Of a DNA stretch of 64,000 nucleotides, positions 52,515 to 60,651 are shown piece by piece. The notes beneath the pieces were generated by a model. It worked only from the letters and a program-made list of their open reading frames with translations, made no database searches and was not told where the DNA came from. Made by a program: the position numbers and the translations under genes. Location: positions 434,001 to 498,000 of the forward strand of contig NZ_JPFK01000005.1 of assembly GCF_000733475.1 (NCBI RefSeq). The letters run 5' to 3'. The stretch comes from Mangrovimonas yunxiaonensis (GTDB lineage: Bacteria; Bacteroidota; Bacteroidia; Flavobacteriales; Flavobacteriaceae). The stretch's first letter is position 1. Each line of letters opens with the position of its first letter.

Positions 52515-54105
52515 ACTCCTGTACCAAATCCCAACCCGCTCTAACATCAAGTGCTTCGGGGTAATGGCTAATGCGTTCTGGTTGCTGTTTTTTTAAGAAA
52601 TTACCCGAGTCGAATTTTTGGTTTTTGTTTGTATCAAAAACCACCCTTAAAAAGTATGTTCCGGGAGTAATGTTCCTAAAGTCTACAGGTGCTGCTTGTT
52701 CGCTATACATCTCGTGGGTAACCTTGCCCTTGTTGTCGGTAAGCTGAATAATAACAGGATAAGTAGCATTTTGTAAAACAACCCGAACATTGCTGTAATT
52801 AGAAAGTGCTTTGGTAGAAATACTGTAGTTTAAAGTATCGTTGGTGTTACCAAACAGGTCAACCATTGCATTGGGCAGCATGTTTATGCGGTATTGGTTG
52901 CTTTCGGTTTTTTCAAACTTAAAGGTGTAGGTGTTGGTTAAGGTATCAAATACTGTGGCAAAGTCTATGCGAGTAGAATCTTTGTCTATTATGGTAAGCT
53001 GTTTTTGGTTAAAACGCACCAAGGGGGTGCTTCCTGAAATAGTAAAGTCTTCGTTAAAGCCAATATCACCATTAGGTTTGGCGGTTAGAGTTAAAGTGTC
53101 ACGAGGTTGTTCGCTAAGTTTTACGGTAAAGGTTTCAGTGTAATTTTTATGGTTGCTAACGTTAAACAGTAACGAATCGGTTTTTAGCCTAGGCACATAC
53201 CAATAGTTAAGCGAATCGGTCTTGGGGTCTTTGGTAATGCGGTAGTTAAAACTATCGGGGACTTTAGATAGCAGTTCGATATTAAGATTTTTGTAATCGC
53301 CTTCATAGCCAAAAGCAATTTTTTCACCCGATACCAAACGGGGTCTAATAACCTTATCGTCTAGTTTTTCTTTAAACAGTTTAAGGGTGTAGCTCGAGTC
53401 TGAAGGCACGGTGATAAACGCATCGTGAAAGCCTATTTTATCTGTTTTTTGTTGAAACTTATTGTCTTGGTTTTCATCCTTCATGGCTACCAATAAATAG
53501 TTTCCCTTTTTAATGTTGTCTATCGAAAATGTAGTCGTGCTGTCTAAGGTATTGGTAATGTATTTTGGGTTTTGCTTATACACGATAGAGTCGGTATAGG
53601 TCGAGTCTATTTCATAGAGCATAACCGATATAAAATCTTCGGGTTGGCGCAAAGTGGCATCGATAATGTTTCCAGTAACCGAAAGCGAATCGATATAGTC
53701 GCCTGTAGAGATAACATAGCGGTAGTAAGGGTAGGGATTGCCTTCATTGTTGTCTACAATGCTATTTCCAAAGTTAAAGGCGTAGGTGGTATTTGGTGCC
53801 AGGGTATCGGTTATTTTTATAGCAATGTATTTACTGGCCGTTCCTAGTGGGGTAATCTCTGGGGCAGGATCCATAGGAGGCGAGATAATAAGCTGTTTCT
53901 GGATGTTGTTAACCTTAATATACTCGTTAAAATAAATACGAATCTCATCGCCTTTAAAATTTGTTGAGAAATTTTCGGGTACCGAGCGTATAATCTCTGG
54001 CGGGGCAACATCTTTAGGGCCACCGGTAGGCCTGCCTCTATTAGCACAGTTAACCATGAGCACTAAACTAAATGCGAGTAGAACGTTATAAAGGCATGTC
54101 TTCAT
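52474..54105 (-). CDS. Ig-like domain lipoprotein (SbsA-type Big_5 domain)
   Basis: A 543-residue predicted lipoprotein: the ATG at 54105 gives a signal ending LVLMVNC (Cys17) followed by ANRGRPTGGPKD. The N-terminal PPEIIRSVPENFSTNFKGDE and IRIYFNEYIKV match bacterial Ig-like (Big_5/SbsA) domains. A repeated beta-sandwich pattern follows, with YAFNFGNSIVDNNEGNP, PNTTYAF and a C-terminal SpaA-like GTYFLRVVFDTNKNQKFDSG motif. A longer in-frame start (54153) lies upstream of a -7-like box (TTACTTTG at 54138-54131), so I prefer 54105. Structural or adhesive surface role; unknown ligand. Confidence 0.85.
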   Translation of the reverse strand: MKTCLYNVLLAFSLVLMVNCANRGRPTGGPKDVAPPEIIRSVPENFSTNFKGDEIRIYFNEYIKVNNIQKQLIISPPMDPAPEITPLGTASKYIAIKITDTLAPNTTYAFNFGNSIVDNNEGNPYPYYRYVISTGDYIDSLSVTGNIIDATLRQPEDFISVMLYEIDSTYTDSIVYKQNPKYITNTLDSTTTFSIDNIKKGNYLLVAMKDENQDNKFQQKTDKIGFHDAFITVPSDSSYTLKLFKEKLDDKVIRPRLVSGEKIAFGYEGDYKNLNIELLSKVPDSFNYRITKDPKTDSLNYWYVPRLKTDSLLFNVSNHKNYTETFTVKLSEQPRDTLTLTAKPNGDIGFNEDFTISGSTPLVRFNQKQLTIIDKDSTRIDFATVFDTLTNTYTFKFEKTESNQYRINMLPNAMVDLFGNTNDTLNYSISTKALSNYSNVRVVLQNATYPVIIQLTDNKGKVTHEMYSEQAAPVDFRNITPGTYFLRVVFDTNKNQKFDSGNFLKKQQPERISHYPEALDVRAGWDLVQEFTLSRSDLDPSEN

Positions 54106-54167
54106 GTTTGGCACAATACTAATTTGTGTGCAAAGTAACAACTTATTTGTCATTAACGAAACCGAAG

Positions 54168-54857
54168 TTACGCTATTGCCATAGTTGCAATACTTATTTT
54201 AACATTTTTGGCCTGCGATAAAACCAAAATACAGGCCTCCATGGTTGCGCCGGTTGTAATAATATCGTCGACCAAAAGAATGTGCTTACCTTCAATATTG
54301 GTTTTTGGGTTGCGTTTAAAGACCTCTTGATTGGTTAACCACCGTTTAAACCGGTTTTTGTTAACCTGCGAGCTGCTGTTGCTTTCTTTTATAAGAATGC
54401 GGTCGTTGTACTCAATCTCTAGGGCTTTGGCAATCTCTCGGGCGCATTTATCGACTTGGTTGTAGCCGCGTTTTCTTAATTTTTTACGGTGAACCGGAAC
54501 CGGGACAACCAGATCGATGGTGTGGTTTTTGGCCGTTTCTTTAAGGGTGGCGCCAAGCCATTTTCCTAGAAACACGCCTATTTGCTCATATCCCCGATAT
54601 TTTAGGTTGTGAAGCAATTTTTGAGTAATGCCTTTTTTCTCAAAACGAAGCAGCGAAATGGCCGCTTCTATTTTTACTCTACCATATAGCATTTTGTAGG
54701 TGCTGTTGTTTTTGCCAAAGGGCTCGTTGGTAACGGGTAGCTTATGTCTGCACGAGGTACATAGGTGTTTTTCGTTGTCGCTAAGCATCATCATGCAGGC
54801 ACAGCACACATCGGGGAAAAACAGTCGGATAATACTTTCAAAAACAGCCAATTGCAA
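54168..54857 (-). CDS. ComF family phosphoribosyltransferase-like protein
   Basis: A 229-residue protein related to ComF/GntX, linked in other bacteria to DNA uptake. The N-terminal zinc-ribbon-like part has CCACMMMLSDNEKHLCTSC, and the C-terminal phosphoribosyltransferase domain has KLRKRGYNQVD and the PRPP loop ILLVDDIITTGAT. The start must be TTG (54857): an in-frame stop lies four codons upstream and the next Met would remove the zinc cysteines; AAAGAGAAG precedes it as a possible ribosome-binding site. Its biochemical role is not known. Confidence 0.9.
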   Translation of the reverse strand: MQLAVFESIIRLFFPDVCCACMMMLSDNEKHLCTSCRHKLPVTNEPFGKNNSTYKMLYGRVKIEAAISLLRFEKKGITQKLLHNLKYRGYEQIGVFLGKWLGATLKETAKNHTIDLVVPVPVHRKKLRKRGYNQVDKCAREIAKALEIEYNDRILIKESNSSSQVNKNRFKRWLTNQEVFKRNPKTNIEGKHILLVDDIITTGATMEACILVLSQAKNVKISIATMAIA

Positions 54858-54939
54858 TGCTTCTCTTTAGTTGGGTTATGGTTTTAACAAGTTTTTTTTC
54901 ATTTTATCGATTAAAGTTAATTAAAGTTTATGATATTGT

Positions 54940-54979
54940 TAGTTTTGTGATTTACAATTAATTTGTGATTTACAATTAA
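54940..54979 (+). repeat. 18-base tandem duplication overlapping a promoter
   Basis: The unit TTTGTGATTTACAATTAA occurs twice back-to-back (54944-54961 and 54962-54979), exactly identical, then fades out. TAGTTTTG at 54940-54947 fits the -7 consensus and overlaps the first copy; the ATG at 54998 is 50 bases after the box. The duplication may alter promoter strength or spacing. Confidence 0.75.
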
Positions 54980-54997
54980 TTAATCATAACAATTAAG

Positions 54998-55861
54998 ATG
55001 ATAGTTATCCCTCAATTATTTAACTACAGATTAATTATCGGTTCGTTAGTTTTAGCAATTTTAGGTTTAGGGTTTTATAGCATATCCCATCACAACACAT
55101 TAAGAGAGCAGCAAGGTATTCTTGAGCGTGAAAGTACATTAATACAGCACGAACTTTCTGAAATGTTGGAAATGTATGAGGCGGTTAGTACAGATTATTC
55201 CAAATTAAACACCCGTTTTAAACACATTGAACTAGAGCTTCAAGAGGCTTTAGATTCTTTAAGCCTTGTTAGCGCTAATGCATCTTTAATGTCTAAGTAC
55301 AAGTCTCAGTTAACAACCTTAAAGCACCATAATGGTAAGCTTGCCACATTGGTCGATTCGTATGAGAACGAAAACGACAGGTTTAAAATCGCGTTAGAAC
55401 GTAAGGACCAACAATTAAACATGTTAGAAAGCTTAAGTCTGGAGTTGCAAGAATCGTTAGACGAGGTTTCCTTACTTAAGTTAGAAGATGTAAAGGTTAA
55501 AACACTTGCAACACCTAATACCAAAGATCTTATAGAAACTAAAGAAGCTAGCATGGTAGATCATGTAGAGGTTTGTTTGGTCTTAAAGAAAAATAGAGTT
55601 ACCTCCGAAGGAAGCAAACAGATTTATGTGCAAATATTAGCCCCCAACAATACTGTAGTTGCCGGGCGAGGGCTTGTAGAACACGGTGGGAAAACAATAT
55701 TGTATAGCGGAAAAACAGCCGTAAACACTTTGGGACAACAAATGAATGTTTGTACCAAGATTAACGTTAACAACCAAACAGTTTTAACTCCAGGTAACTA
55801 TGAAATTAAGGTGTTTCAAGACACAAAATTGCTAGGAGAAACACAGGTGTACCTTAACTAA
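54998..55861 (+). CDS. coiled-coil membrane protein with C-terminal beta domain
   Basis: A 287-residue protein: a transmembrane helix (about 10-28), a long coiled coil (about 35-165: ERESTLIQHELSEMLEMYEA, LELQEALDSL, KSQLTTLKHHN) and a C-terminal strand-rich domain (about 185-287: HVEVCLVLKKNRVTSEGSKQ, YVQILAPNNTVV, GNYEIKVFQDTKLLGETQVY). Related flavobacterial proteins sometimes carry a misleading chromosome-partitioning label. The architecture suggests a periplasmic protein anchored in the inner membrane. Function unknown. It has a promoter of its own and ends in a terminator. Confidence 0.78.
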   Translation: MIVIPQLFNYRLIIGSLVLAILGLGFYSISHHNTLREQQGILERESTLIQHELSEMLEMYEAVSTDYSKLNTRFKHIELELQEALDSLSLVSANASLMSKYKSQLTTLKHHNGKLATLVDSYENENDRFKIALERKDQQLNMLESLSLELQESLDEVSLLKLEDVKVKTLATPNTKDLIETKEASMVDHVEVCLVLKKNRVTSEGSKQIYVQILAPNNTVVAGRGLVEHGGKTILYSGKTAVNTLGQQMNVCTKINVNNQTVLTPGNYEIKVFQDTKLLGETQVYLN

Positions 55862-55884
55862 AAGTTAATCAGATATTTTTTAGT

Positions 55885-55921
55885 AAACCACTCTTTTTGT
55901 CAGAGTGGTTTTTTATTTTTG
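55885..55921 (+). terminator. terminator whose T-run overlaps the glyS -7 box
   Basis: ACCACTCT (55887-55894) pairs with AGAGTGGT (55902-55909) and is followed by T-rich sequence. That same stretch contains TATTTTTG (55914-55921), a perfect -7 box ending four bases before the glyS ATG. One gene thus ends where the next begins, a compact terminator-promoter overlap. Confidence 0.75.
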
Positions 55922-55925
55922 TGCC

Positions 55926-57467
55926 ATGGCAAATAACGACGATCAATTTAAGAAAGTAATCTCTCATGCTAAAGAGTATGGTTACGTGTTCCAGAGTAGT
56001 GAAATTTACGACGGACTAAGTGCAGTTTACGATTATGCGCAGAATGGCGTAGAGTTAAAGAAAAACATTTGCGACTACTGGTGGAAAGCCATGGTGCAAA
56101 TGCACGACAACATTGTAGGAATCGACTCGGCTATTTTTATGCACCCAACCACCTGGAAAGCATCGGGGCATGTCGATGCCTTTAACGACCCTTTAATAGA
56201 CAATAAGGACTCCAAAAAACGCTATAGAGCCGATGTGTTGGTAGAAGATTATTGTGCCAAAATAGAGGCTAAAATCGATAAAGAGGTTAAAAAAGCTGAA
56301 AAACGTTTTGGCGAGGCTTTCGATAAGGAGCAGTTTGTGGCAACCAACCCGCGAGTGCTAAAGTACCAAGAACAAATAAACGGTATTTTATCGCGTTTGG
56401 GAAAATCGTTGGAAAAAGAAGATCTGGCCGATGTTAAAGCCTTGATAGAAGAATTGGAAATTGCCGACCCCGTTTCCGGTTCGAAAAACTGGACCGATGT
56501 AAAGCAGTTTAACCTAATGTTCGGGACCAAGTTAGGGGCTTCGGTAGATTCGGCTATGGATTTGTACCTGCGCCCTGAAACCGCACAAGGTATTTTTGTA
56601 AACTTCCTGAATGTTCAAAAAACCGGCCGTATGAAAATCCCGTTCGGTATTGCCCAAATAGGAAAGGCTTTCCGTAACGAGATTGTTGCACGCCAGTTTA
56701 TTTTCCGCCAGCGGGAATTCGAACAAATGGAAATGCAATTTTTTGTTAAGCCGGGAACCCAGAAATCATGGTATAAAACTTGGAAAGAAACCCGCCTAAA
56801 ATGGCATCTGTCCCTAGGTTTGGGCGATGAAAATTACCGTTTTCACGACCATGAAAAATTAGCACATTATGCCGATGCGGCTACCGATATAGAATTTAAG
56901 TTTCCGTTTGGGTTTAAAGAATTGGAAGGCATTCACTCGCGTACCGATTTCGATTTAAGCCAGCACGAAAAGCATTCCGGTAAAAAAATGCAGTATTTCG
57001 ATCACGAGGAAAATAAAAGTTATGTGCCTTATGTTATTGAGACCTCTATAGGGCTTGATAGAATGTTTTTAGCAGTGTTTTCTAATGCCTTGGTAGAAGA
57101 AGAACTGGAAAATAATACCACAAGAACCGTTTTAAAGTTGCCTGCTGTTTTAGCACCTACAAAAGCAGCCGTGCTGCCATTGGTTAAAAAAGATGGTTTG
57201 CCAGAAGTGGCAAAGCAGATTGTTGATGATTTAAAGTGGGACTTTAATGTAAGTTATGATGAAAAAGATGCTGTAGGACGTCGTTACCGCAGGCAAGATG
57301 CCAATGGTACGCCATTTTGTATTACCGTAGATCACGACACCTTGGAAGATAATACGGTAACTATTAGGCATAGAGATACCATGGAGCAAAAACGTGTGAA
57401 AATCGATGCGCTTCGCGAAATTATTAAAAAAGAGGTTGATGTTAAGGCCTGGTTAATGCGTATGTAA
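55926..57467 (+). CDS. glyS: glycine-tRNA ligase (single-chain type)
   Basis: Class II synthetase that charges tRNA-Gly, 513 residues with the ATG at 55926; a longer frame begins before the -7 box and is rejected. Motifs: LRPETAQGIFVNF, FRNEIVARQFIFRQREFEQ (motif 2), ETSIGLDRMFLAV (motif 3), and the anticodon-binding domain (VLAPTKAAVLPLVKK, DVSYDEKD-like VSYDEKDAVGRRYRRQD). An inserted region (about 95-190) is common in this bacterial/eukaryotic-type GlyRS. A terminator follows 20 bases later. Confidence 0.97.
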   Translation: MANNDDQFKKVISHAKEYGYVFQSSEIYDGLSAVYDYAQNGVELKKNICDYWWKAMVQMHDNIVGIDSAIFMHPTTWKASGHVDAFNDPLIDNKDSKKRYRADVLVEDYCAKIEAKIDKEVKKAEKRFGEAFDKEQFVATNPRVLKYQEQINGILSRLGKSLEKEDLADVKALIEELEIADPVSGSKNWTDVKQFNLMFGTKLGASVDSAMDLYLRPETAQGIFVNFLNVQKTGRMKIPFGIAQIGKAFRNEIVARQFIFRQREFEQMEMQFFVKPGTQKSWYKTWKETRLKWHLSLGLGDENYRFHDHEKLAHYADAATDIEFKFPFGFKELEGIHSRTDFDLSQHEKHSGKKMQYFDHEENKSYVPYVIETSIGLDRMFLAVFSNALVEEELENNTTRTVLKLPAVLAPTKAAVLPLVKKDGLPEVAKQIVDDLKWDFNVSYDEKDAVGRRYRRQDANGTPFCITVDHDTLEDNTVTIRHRDTMEQKRVKIDALREIIKKEVDVKAWLMRM

Positions 57468-57486
57468 TTAACCTTATAAGCAACAT

Positions 57487-57515
57487 GAAAAAGCCCCATT
57501 ACGGGGCTTTTTTTA
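57487..57515. terminator. bidirectional terminator after glyS
   Basis: AAAAAGCCCC (57488-57497) pairs with GGGGCTTTTT (57503-57512) around ATTAC. It overlaps the stop codon of the convergent ATPase gene and serves both directions. Confidence 0.88.
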
Positions 57516-59489
57516 TTGGTCTTTGTAGGCTAAAAGCCGCAAAGCATTTAAAACGACAACTAAAGTAGAGCCTTCATGAAAAAGTACAGCGAGTCCAATA
57601 TTGGTAAGCCCCAGGATGGTTACAGGTACCAACAGAGCCACAACGCCCATGCTAATCCAGATGTTTTGGGTAATAATGTGTTTAGACCTTCTGCTTAAGC
57701 CAATAACAAAGGGAAGTCTTTCAATTTTATCAGACATAAGGGCCACATCGGCAGTCTCTAGAGCCACATCACTTCCTGCGGCTCCCATAGCAACACTTAC
57801 CGTGCTTAAAGCCATGGCAGGCGCATCGTTAACCCCATCGCCAACCATGGCAACTTTACCATATTGAGCCTTTAAAGCCTTAATGGCTGTGACTTTATCT
57901 TCGGGTAAGAGGTTGCCTTTGGCCTCGGTAAGGCCAATTTGCTTTGCTATAGAATTTCCAACATGTTGGTGGTCTCCAGTTAACATAACCATGCGCTTAA
58001 TGCCTATTTTTTTTAACCTTAATAGGGTTTGCTTGGCCGTTTTACGTGGCAGATCCATAACGCTTACCAAGCCGACAATTTGGTTGTTATACCCAACAAG
58101 CATTACCGTATGCCCATTTTCTAAGAGGGTGTCCATTTCTGTTGAAAGACTACCATTTAAAACCAGATTATGGTTGGTCATTAATTTAGCATTTCCTATG
58201 TAAACAGGAGCGTTATTATAAATGGCTTGTATGCCTTGGCCTTGCATGGCTTTTATGTTTGAGGCCAGCCCTTTATGGGTTAATTGGTTTTGAGCCTGAA
58301 TGTCGTTAGCAATGGCTTTTGCTAAGGGGTGGTTGCTTAAGCTTTCCACCTCGAAGAGCAACTCTAAAAGCGCTTCTTTGTTAAATCCGTTAACCGGAAT
58401 AACGTTGGTTAATTTGGGTTTGCCTTCTGTGAGTGTGCCTGTTTTATCAAATGCTATGGTAGAAATGACCCCAAGATTCTCAAGGGCTTTTCCACCTTTT
58501 ATTAAAACGCCGCTTTGCGCTGCTCTGGCAATACCACTTAACACAGCACTTGGGGTAGAGATGGCCAAAGCGCAGGGGCTGGCTGCAACCAAAACAGTTA
58601 TGGCGCGATAAAGACTTTCATTAAAAGATTCGTCTACCACCAAAAAGGCAAAACAAAGCAGTACAACCAATATAACGATAACGGGAACATACGTTTCCTC
58701 GAATTTTTTTGTCATGCGTTGTGTAGGCGATTTTTTGGTTTCAACCTCATTAACCAAGGTGATTAATCGCGATACGGTGGAGTCTTTTGTGAGCTTTAAT
58801 ACTTTAACTTCAAGGGTGTTGTCGCCATTAATGGTTCCAGAAAAAACGAGGTGTTTGCTATCTATATGGGCAAACTCTGGTGTGTTTTGGGTGTTTGGGA
58901 TAGCGGTTTTGTCTACAGGTATGCTCTCGCCCGTTATGGGGGCTTGATTAATGCTGCTGTCCCCTTTAATAATAACACCATCTGCTGCAATTTTGGTGTT
59001 TGGTTTTACCACAATCACATCGTTTATTTGAAGGTCTTCAATAGGAATTTCATTTAACCCGTTTTCATTTTTTAACCAAGCGGTATTCGGAGTTAGATTA
59101 CCAAGGGCTTTAATGGATTTTTCGGCCTTTTTAATGGCGTAATGCTCTAAGGCATGGCCTAGGCTAAATAAAAACAGCAAAAAGGCGCCTTCTGTCCAAC
59201 TGCCAATGTAGGCAGCTCCTACAGCTGCGGCAATCATTAAAAAATCGATTTCAAATTTGCCATGAGATAGCTTTTTGGCGGCTTCAATGGTAATGTAATA
59301 CCCGCCAAAACCGTAGGCCATGATATAGCTGCCCAAATAGGTGTACCAAGGCCAATGGGTTAACTTCTCTATACCAAAACCAATAATTAAGAAAAGGCCA
59401 CATAGCAACGATAGGTATAGTTCGGTGCGTTTGCCAAAAATACCTTGGCTATGGGAATGTTCGTGTTTATGCTCTGCGGTGTTGCACAT
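57513..59489 (-). CDS. P1B-type heavy-metal ATPase of the SPC/HEGST class
   Basis: A 658-residue metal-pumping ATPase. No HMA domain is present; instead the N-terminus is His-rich (HKHEHSHSQ). Key features are TGES (187-190), the metal-site SPC (304-306) in TM6, DKTGT with phospho-Asp348, MLTGDHQHVGNS, and GDGVNDAPAM. HEGST (638-642) in the last helix, together with SPC, marks the P1B-4 group, associated with Co2+, Zn2+ and in some cases Fe2+ export. It follows the CzcB and CzcA genes on the same strand, six bases after the adaptor gene, forming one efflux operon. Confidence 0.93.
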   Translation of the reverse strand: MCNTAEHKHEHSHSQGIFGKRTELYLSLLCGLFLIIGFGIEKLTHWPWYTYLGSYIMAYGFGGYYITIEAAKKLSHGKFEIDFLMIAAAVGAAYIGSWTEGAFLLFLFSLGHALEHYAIKKAEKSIKALGNLTPNTAWLKNENGLNEIPIEDLQINDVIVVKPNTKIAADGVIIKGDSSINQAPITGESIPVDKTAIPNTQNTPEFAHIDSKHLVFSGTINGDNTLEVKVLKLTKDSTVSRLITLVNEVETKKSPTQRMTKKFEETYVPVIVILVVLLCFAFLVVDESFNESLYRAITVLVAASPCALAISTPSAVLSGIARAAQSGVLIKGGKALENLGVISTIAFDKTGTLTEGKPKLTNVIPVNGFNKEALLELLFEVESLSNHPLAKAIANDIQAQNQLTHKGLASNIKAMQGQGIQAIYNNAPVYIGNAKLMTNHNLVLNGSLSTEMDTLLENGHTVMLVGYNNQIVGLVSVMDLPRKTAKQTLLRLKKIGIKRMVMLTGDHQHVGNSIAKQIGLTEAKGNLLPEDKVTAIKALKAQYGKVAMVGDGVNDAPAMALSTVSVAMGAAGSDVALETADVALMSDKIERLPFVIGLSRRSKHIITQNIWISMGVVALLVPVTILGLTNIGLAVLFHEGSTLVVVLNALRLLAYKDQ

Positions 59490-59494
59490 ATTGC

Positions 59495-60649
59495 TTAATG
59501 GCTGTGGCCACCCTCACTATCGTTTAATAACATGCTTGTTCCTGCTGTAATAATCTGCTTGCCTAATAAGGGCTTGGCATTTAATATTTCTGTATGGCTC
59601 TCGGTTTGTTTTCCTATGGTGACTTCGGTTTTGCTAAACTGGTAGCCGGTTTCGGTTTCTTTATTTAAAACTAGAATGTAATGGTGGTCTCCCACCGGTA
59701 TAATGGCCTCGTTAGGAAGCCCGATGCTCACTAGCTCATTGGTGTAAATCTCGGCTTCAGAAAACATGCCAACAATAAAGGGCTTGCTTTCGTCGGCGAT
59801 ATGCCCATGAACTTTAATGCGTCTAGTGGTTTCATCTATTGTGCTACCAACCAAATGCACTTCTGCTAGGAATGTTTCGTTTGAGGCTTCGGGGATTTTA
59901 AAGGTGATTTTTTGCCCCTTTTTAATGTTCATAATATCTTTTTCGAACACCGACAGCTCTAAGTGAATGTGCTCAGAATCTATAATTTCCATTATGACAT
60001 CGCTGGCAGCAACAAAGGCGCCATTGCTAACATGTATGCTGGAAACCGACCCAGCTATAGGCGAATAAATATTGATGTTGTCGACGATATTGCCATTTAA
60101 AACCGACTTTGGATTTATGTTGAGCATTTCCAGCTTTTTTTTCAATCCGTTATAATGCGCTAGGTTACTTTTATAGGTGCTCTCTGCTTTTAAATAGCTT
60201 TTTTGCGAGGTTATTTGTTCTTCATACAAGGTTTTCTGGCGCGTGTACTCATTCTCCAGGTATTGTAATTGCTCTGCAACCTCTAAAAATGTTTGTTGTA
60301 AAGTTACAAATTCGGTGTTTTTTAAGGAAACAAGCAGTTGCCCTTTTTTAACCTCATCGCCAATAAGTAAAGGCGTTTGCGTAATGTATCCGCCCATAAA
60401 AGTGGTAATTTTAGATTTGTTATGTGGCGGCACATCGATCATGCCATTTACAACAACGGTTTCTTTAAAGGTCTGTTGTGAAAGGGTGTCCAAAGCCATT
60501 TTTTCACCTTGAAATTGTTGTTTGGAAATAAAAACCTGATCGTGATGCTCGGTGTTTTCGGCATGAGGTTTTTGCGTGGTGCTGCTGTTTTCTTGGTTTT
60601 GGCAGGAAAAAAGCGCTATGGCTAAAAAACTGATATATAAATATTTCAT
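59495..60649 (-). CDS. RND efflux periplasmic adaptor lipoprotein (CzcB-like)
   Basis: A 384-residue membrane-fusion protein linking the inner-membrane RND pump to the outer-membrane channel. The signal ends AIALFSC (Cys16). The lipoyl/hairpin part (about 70-200: KKGQLLVSLKNTEFVTLQQT, LEVAEQLQYLENEYTRQK) and barrel part (GSVSSIHVSNGAFVAASDV, GQKITFKIPEASNETF) are recognisable. Ends DSEGGHSH, a His-containing tail. It starts two bases after the CzcA gene stop and is followed by the ATPase gene. Confidence 0.92.
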   Translation of the reverse strand: MKYLYISFLAIALFSCQNQENSSTTQKPHAENTEHHDQVFISKQQFQGEKMALDTLSQQTFKETVVVNGMIDVPPHNKSKITTFMGGYITQTPLLIGDEVKKGQLLVSLKNTEFVTLQQTFLEVAEQLQYLENEYTRQKTLYEEQITSQKSYLKAESTYKSNLAHYNGLKKKLEMLNINPKSVLNGNIVDNINIYSPIAGSVSSIHVSNGAFVAASDVIMEIIDSEHIHLELSVFEKDIMNIKKGQKITFKIPEASNETFLAEVHLVGSTIDETTRRIKVHGHIADESKPFIVGMFSEAEIYTNELVSIGLPNEAIIPVGDHHYILVLNKETETGYQFSKTEVTIGKQTESHTEILNAKPLLGKQIITAGTSMLLNDSEGGHSH

Positions 60650-60651
60650 GA

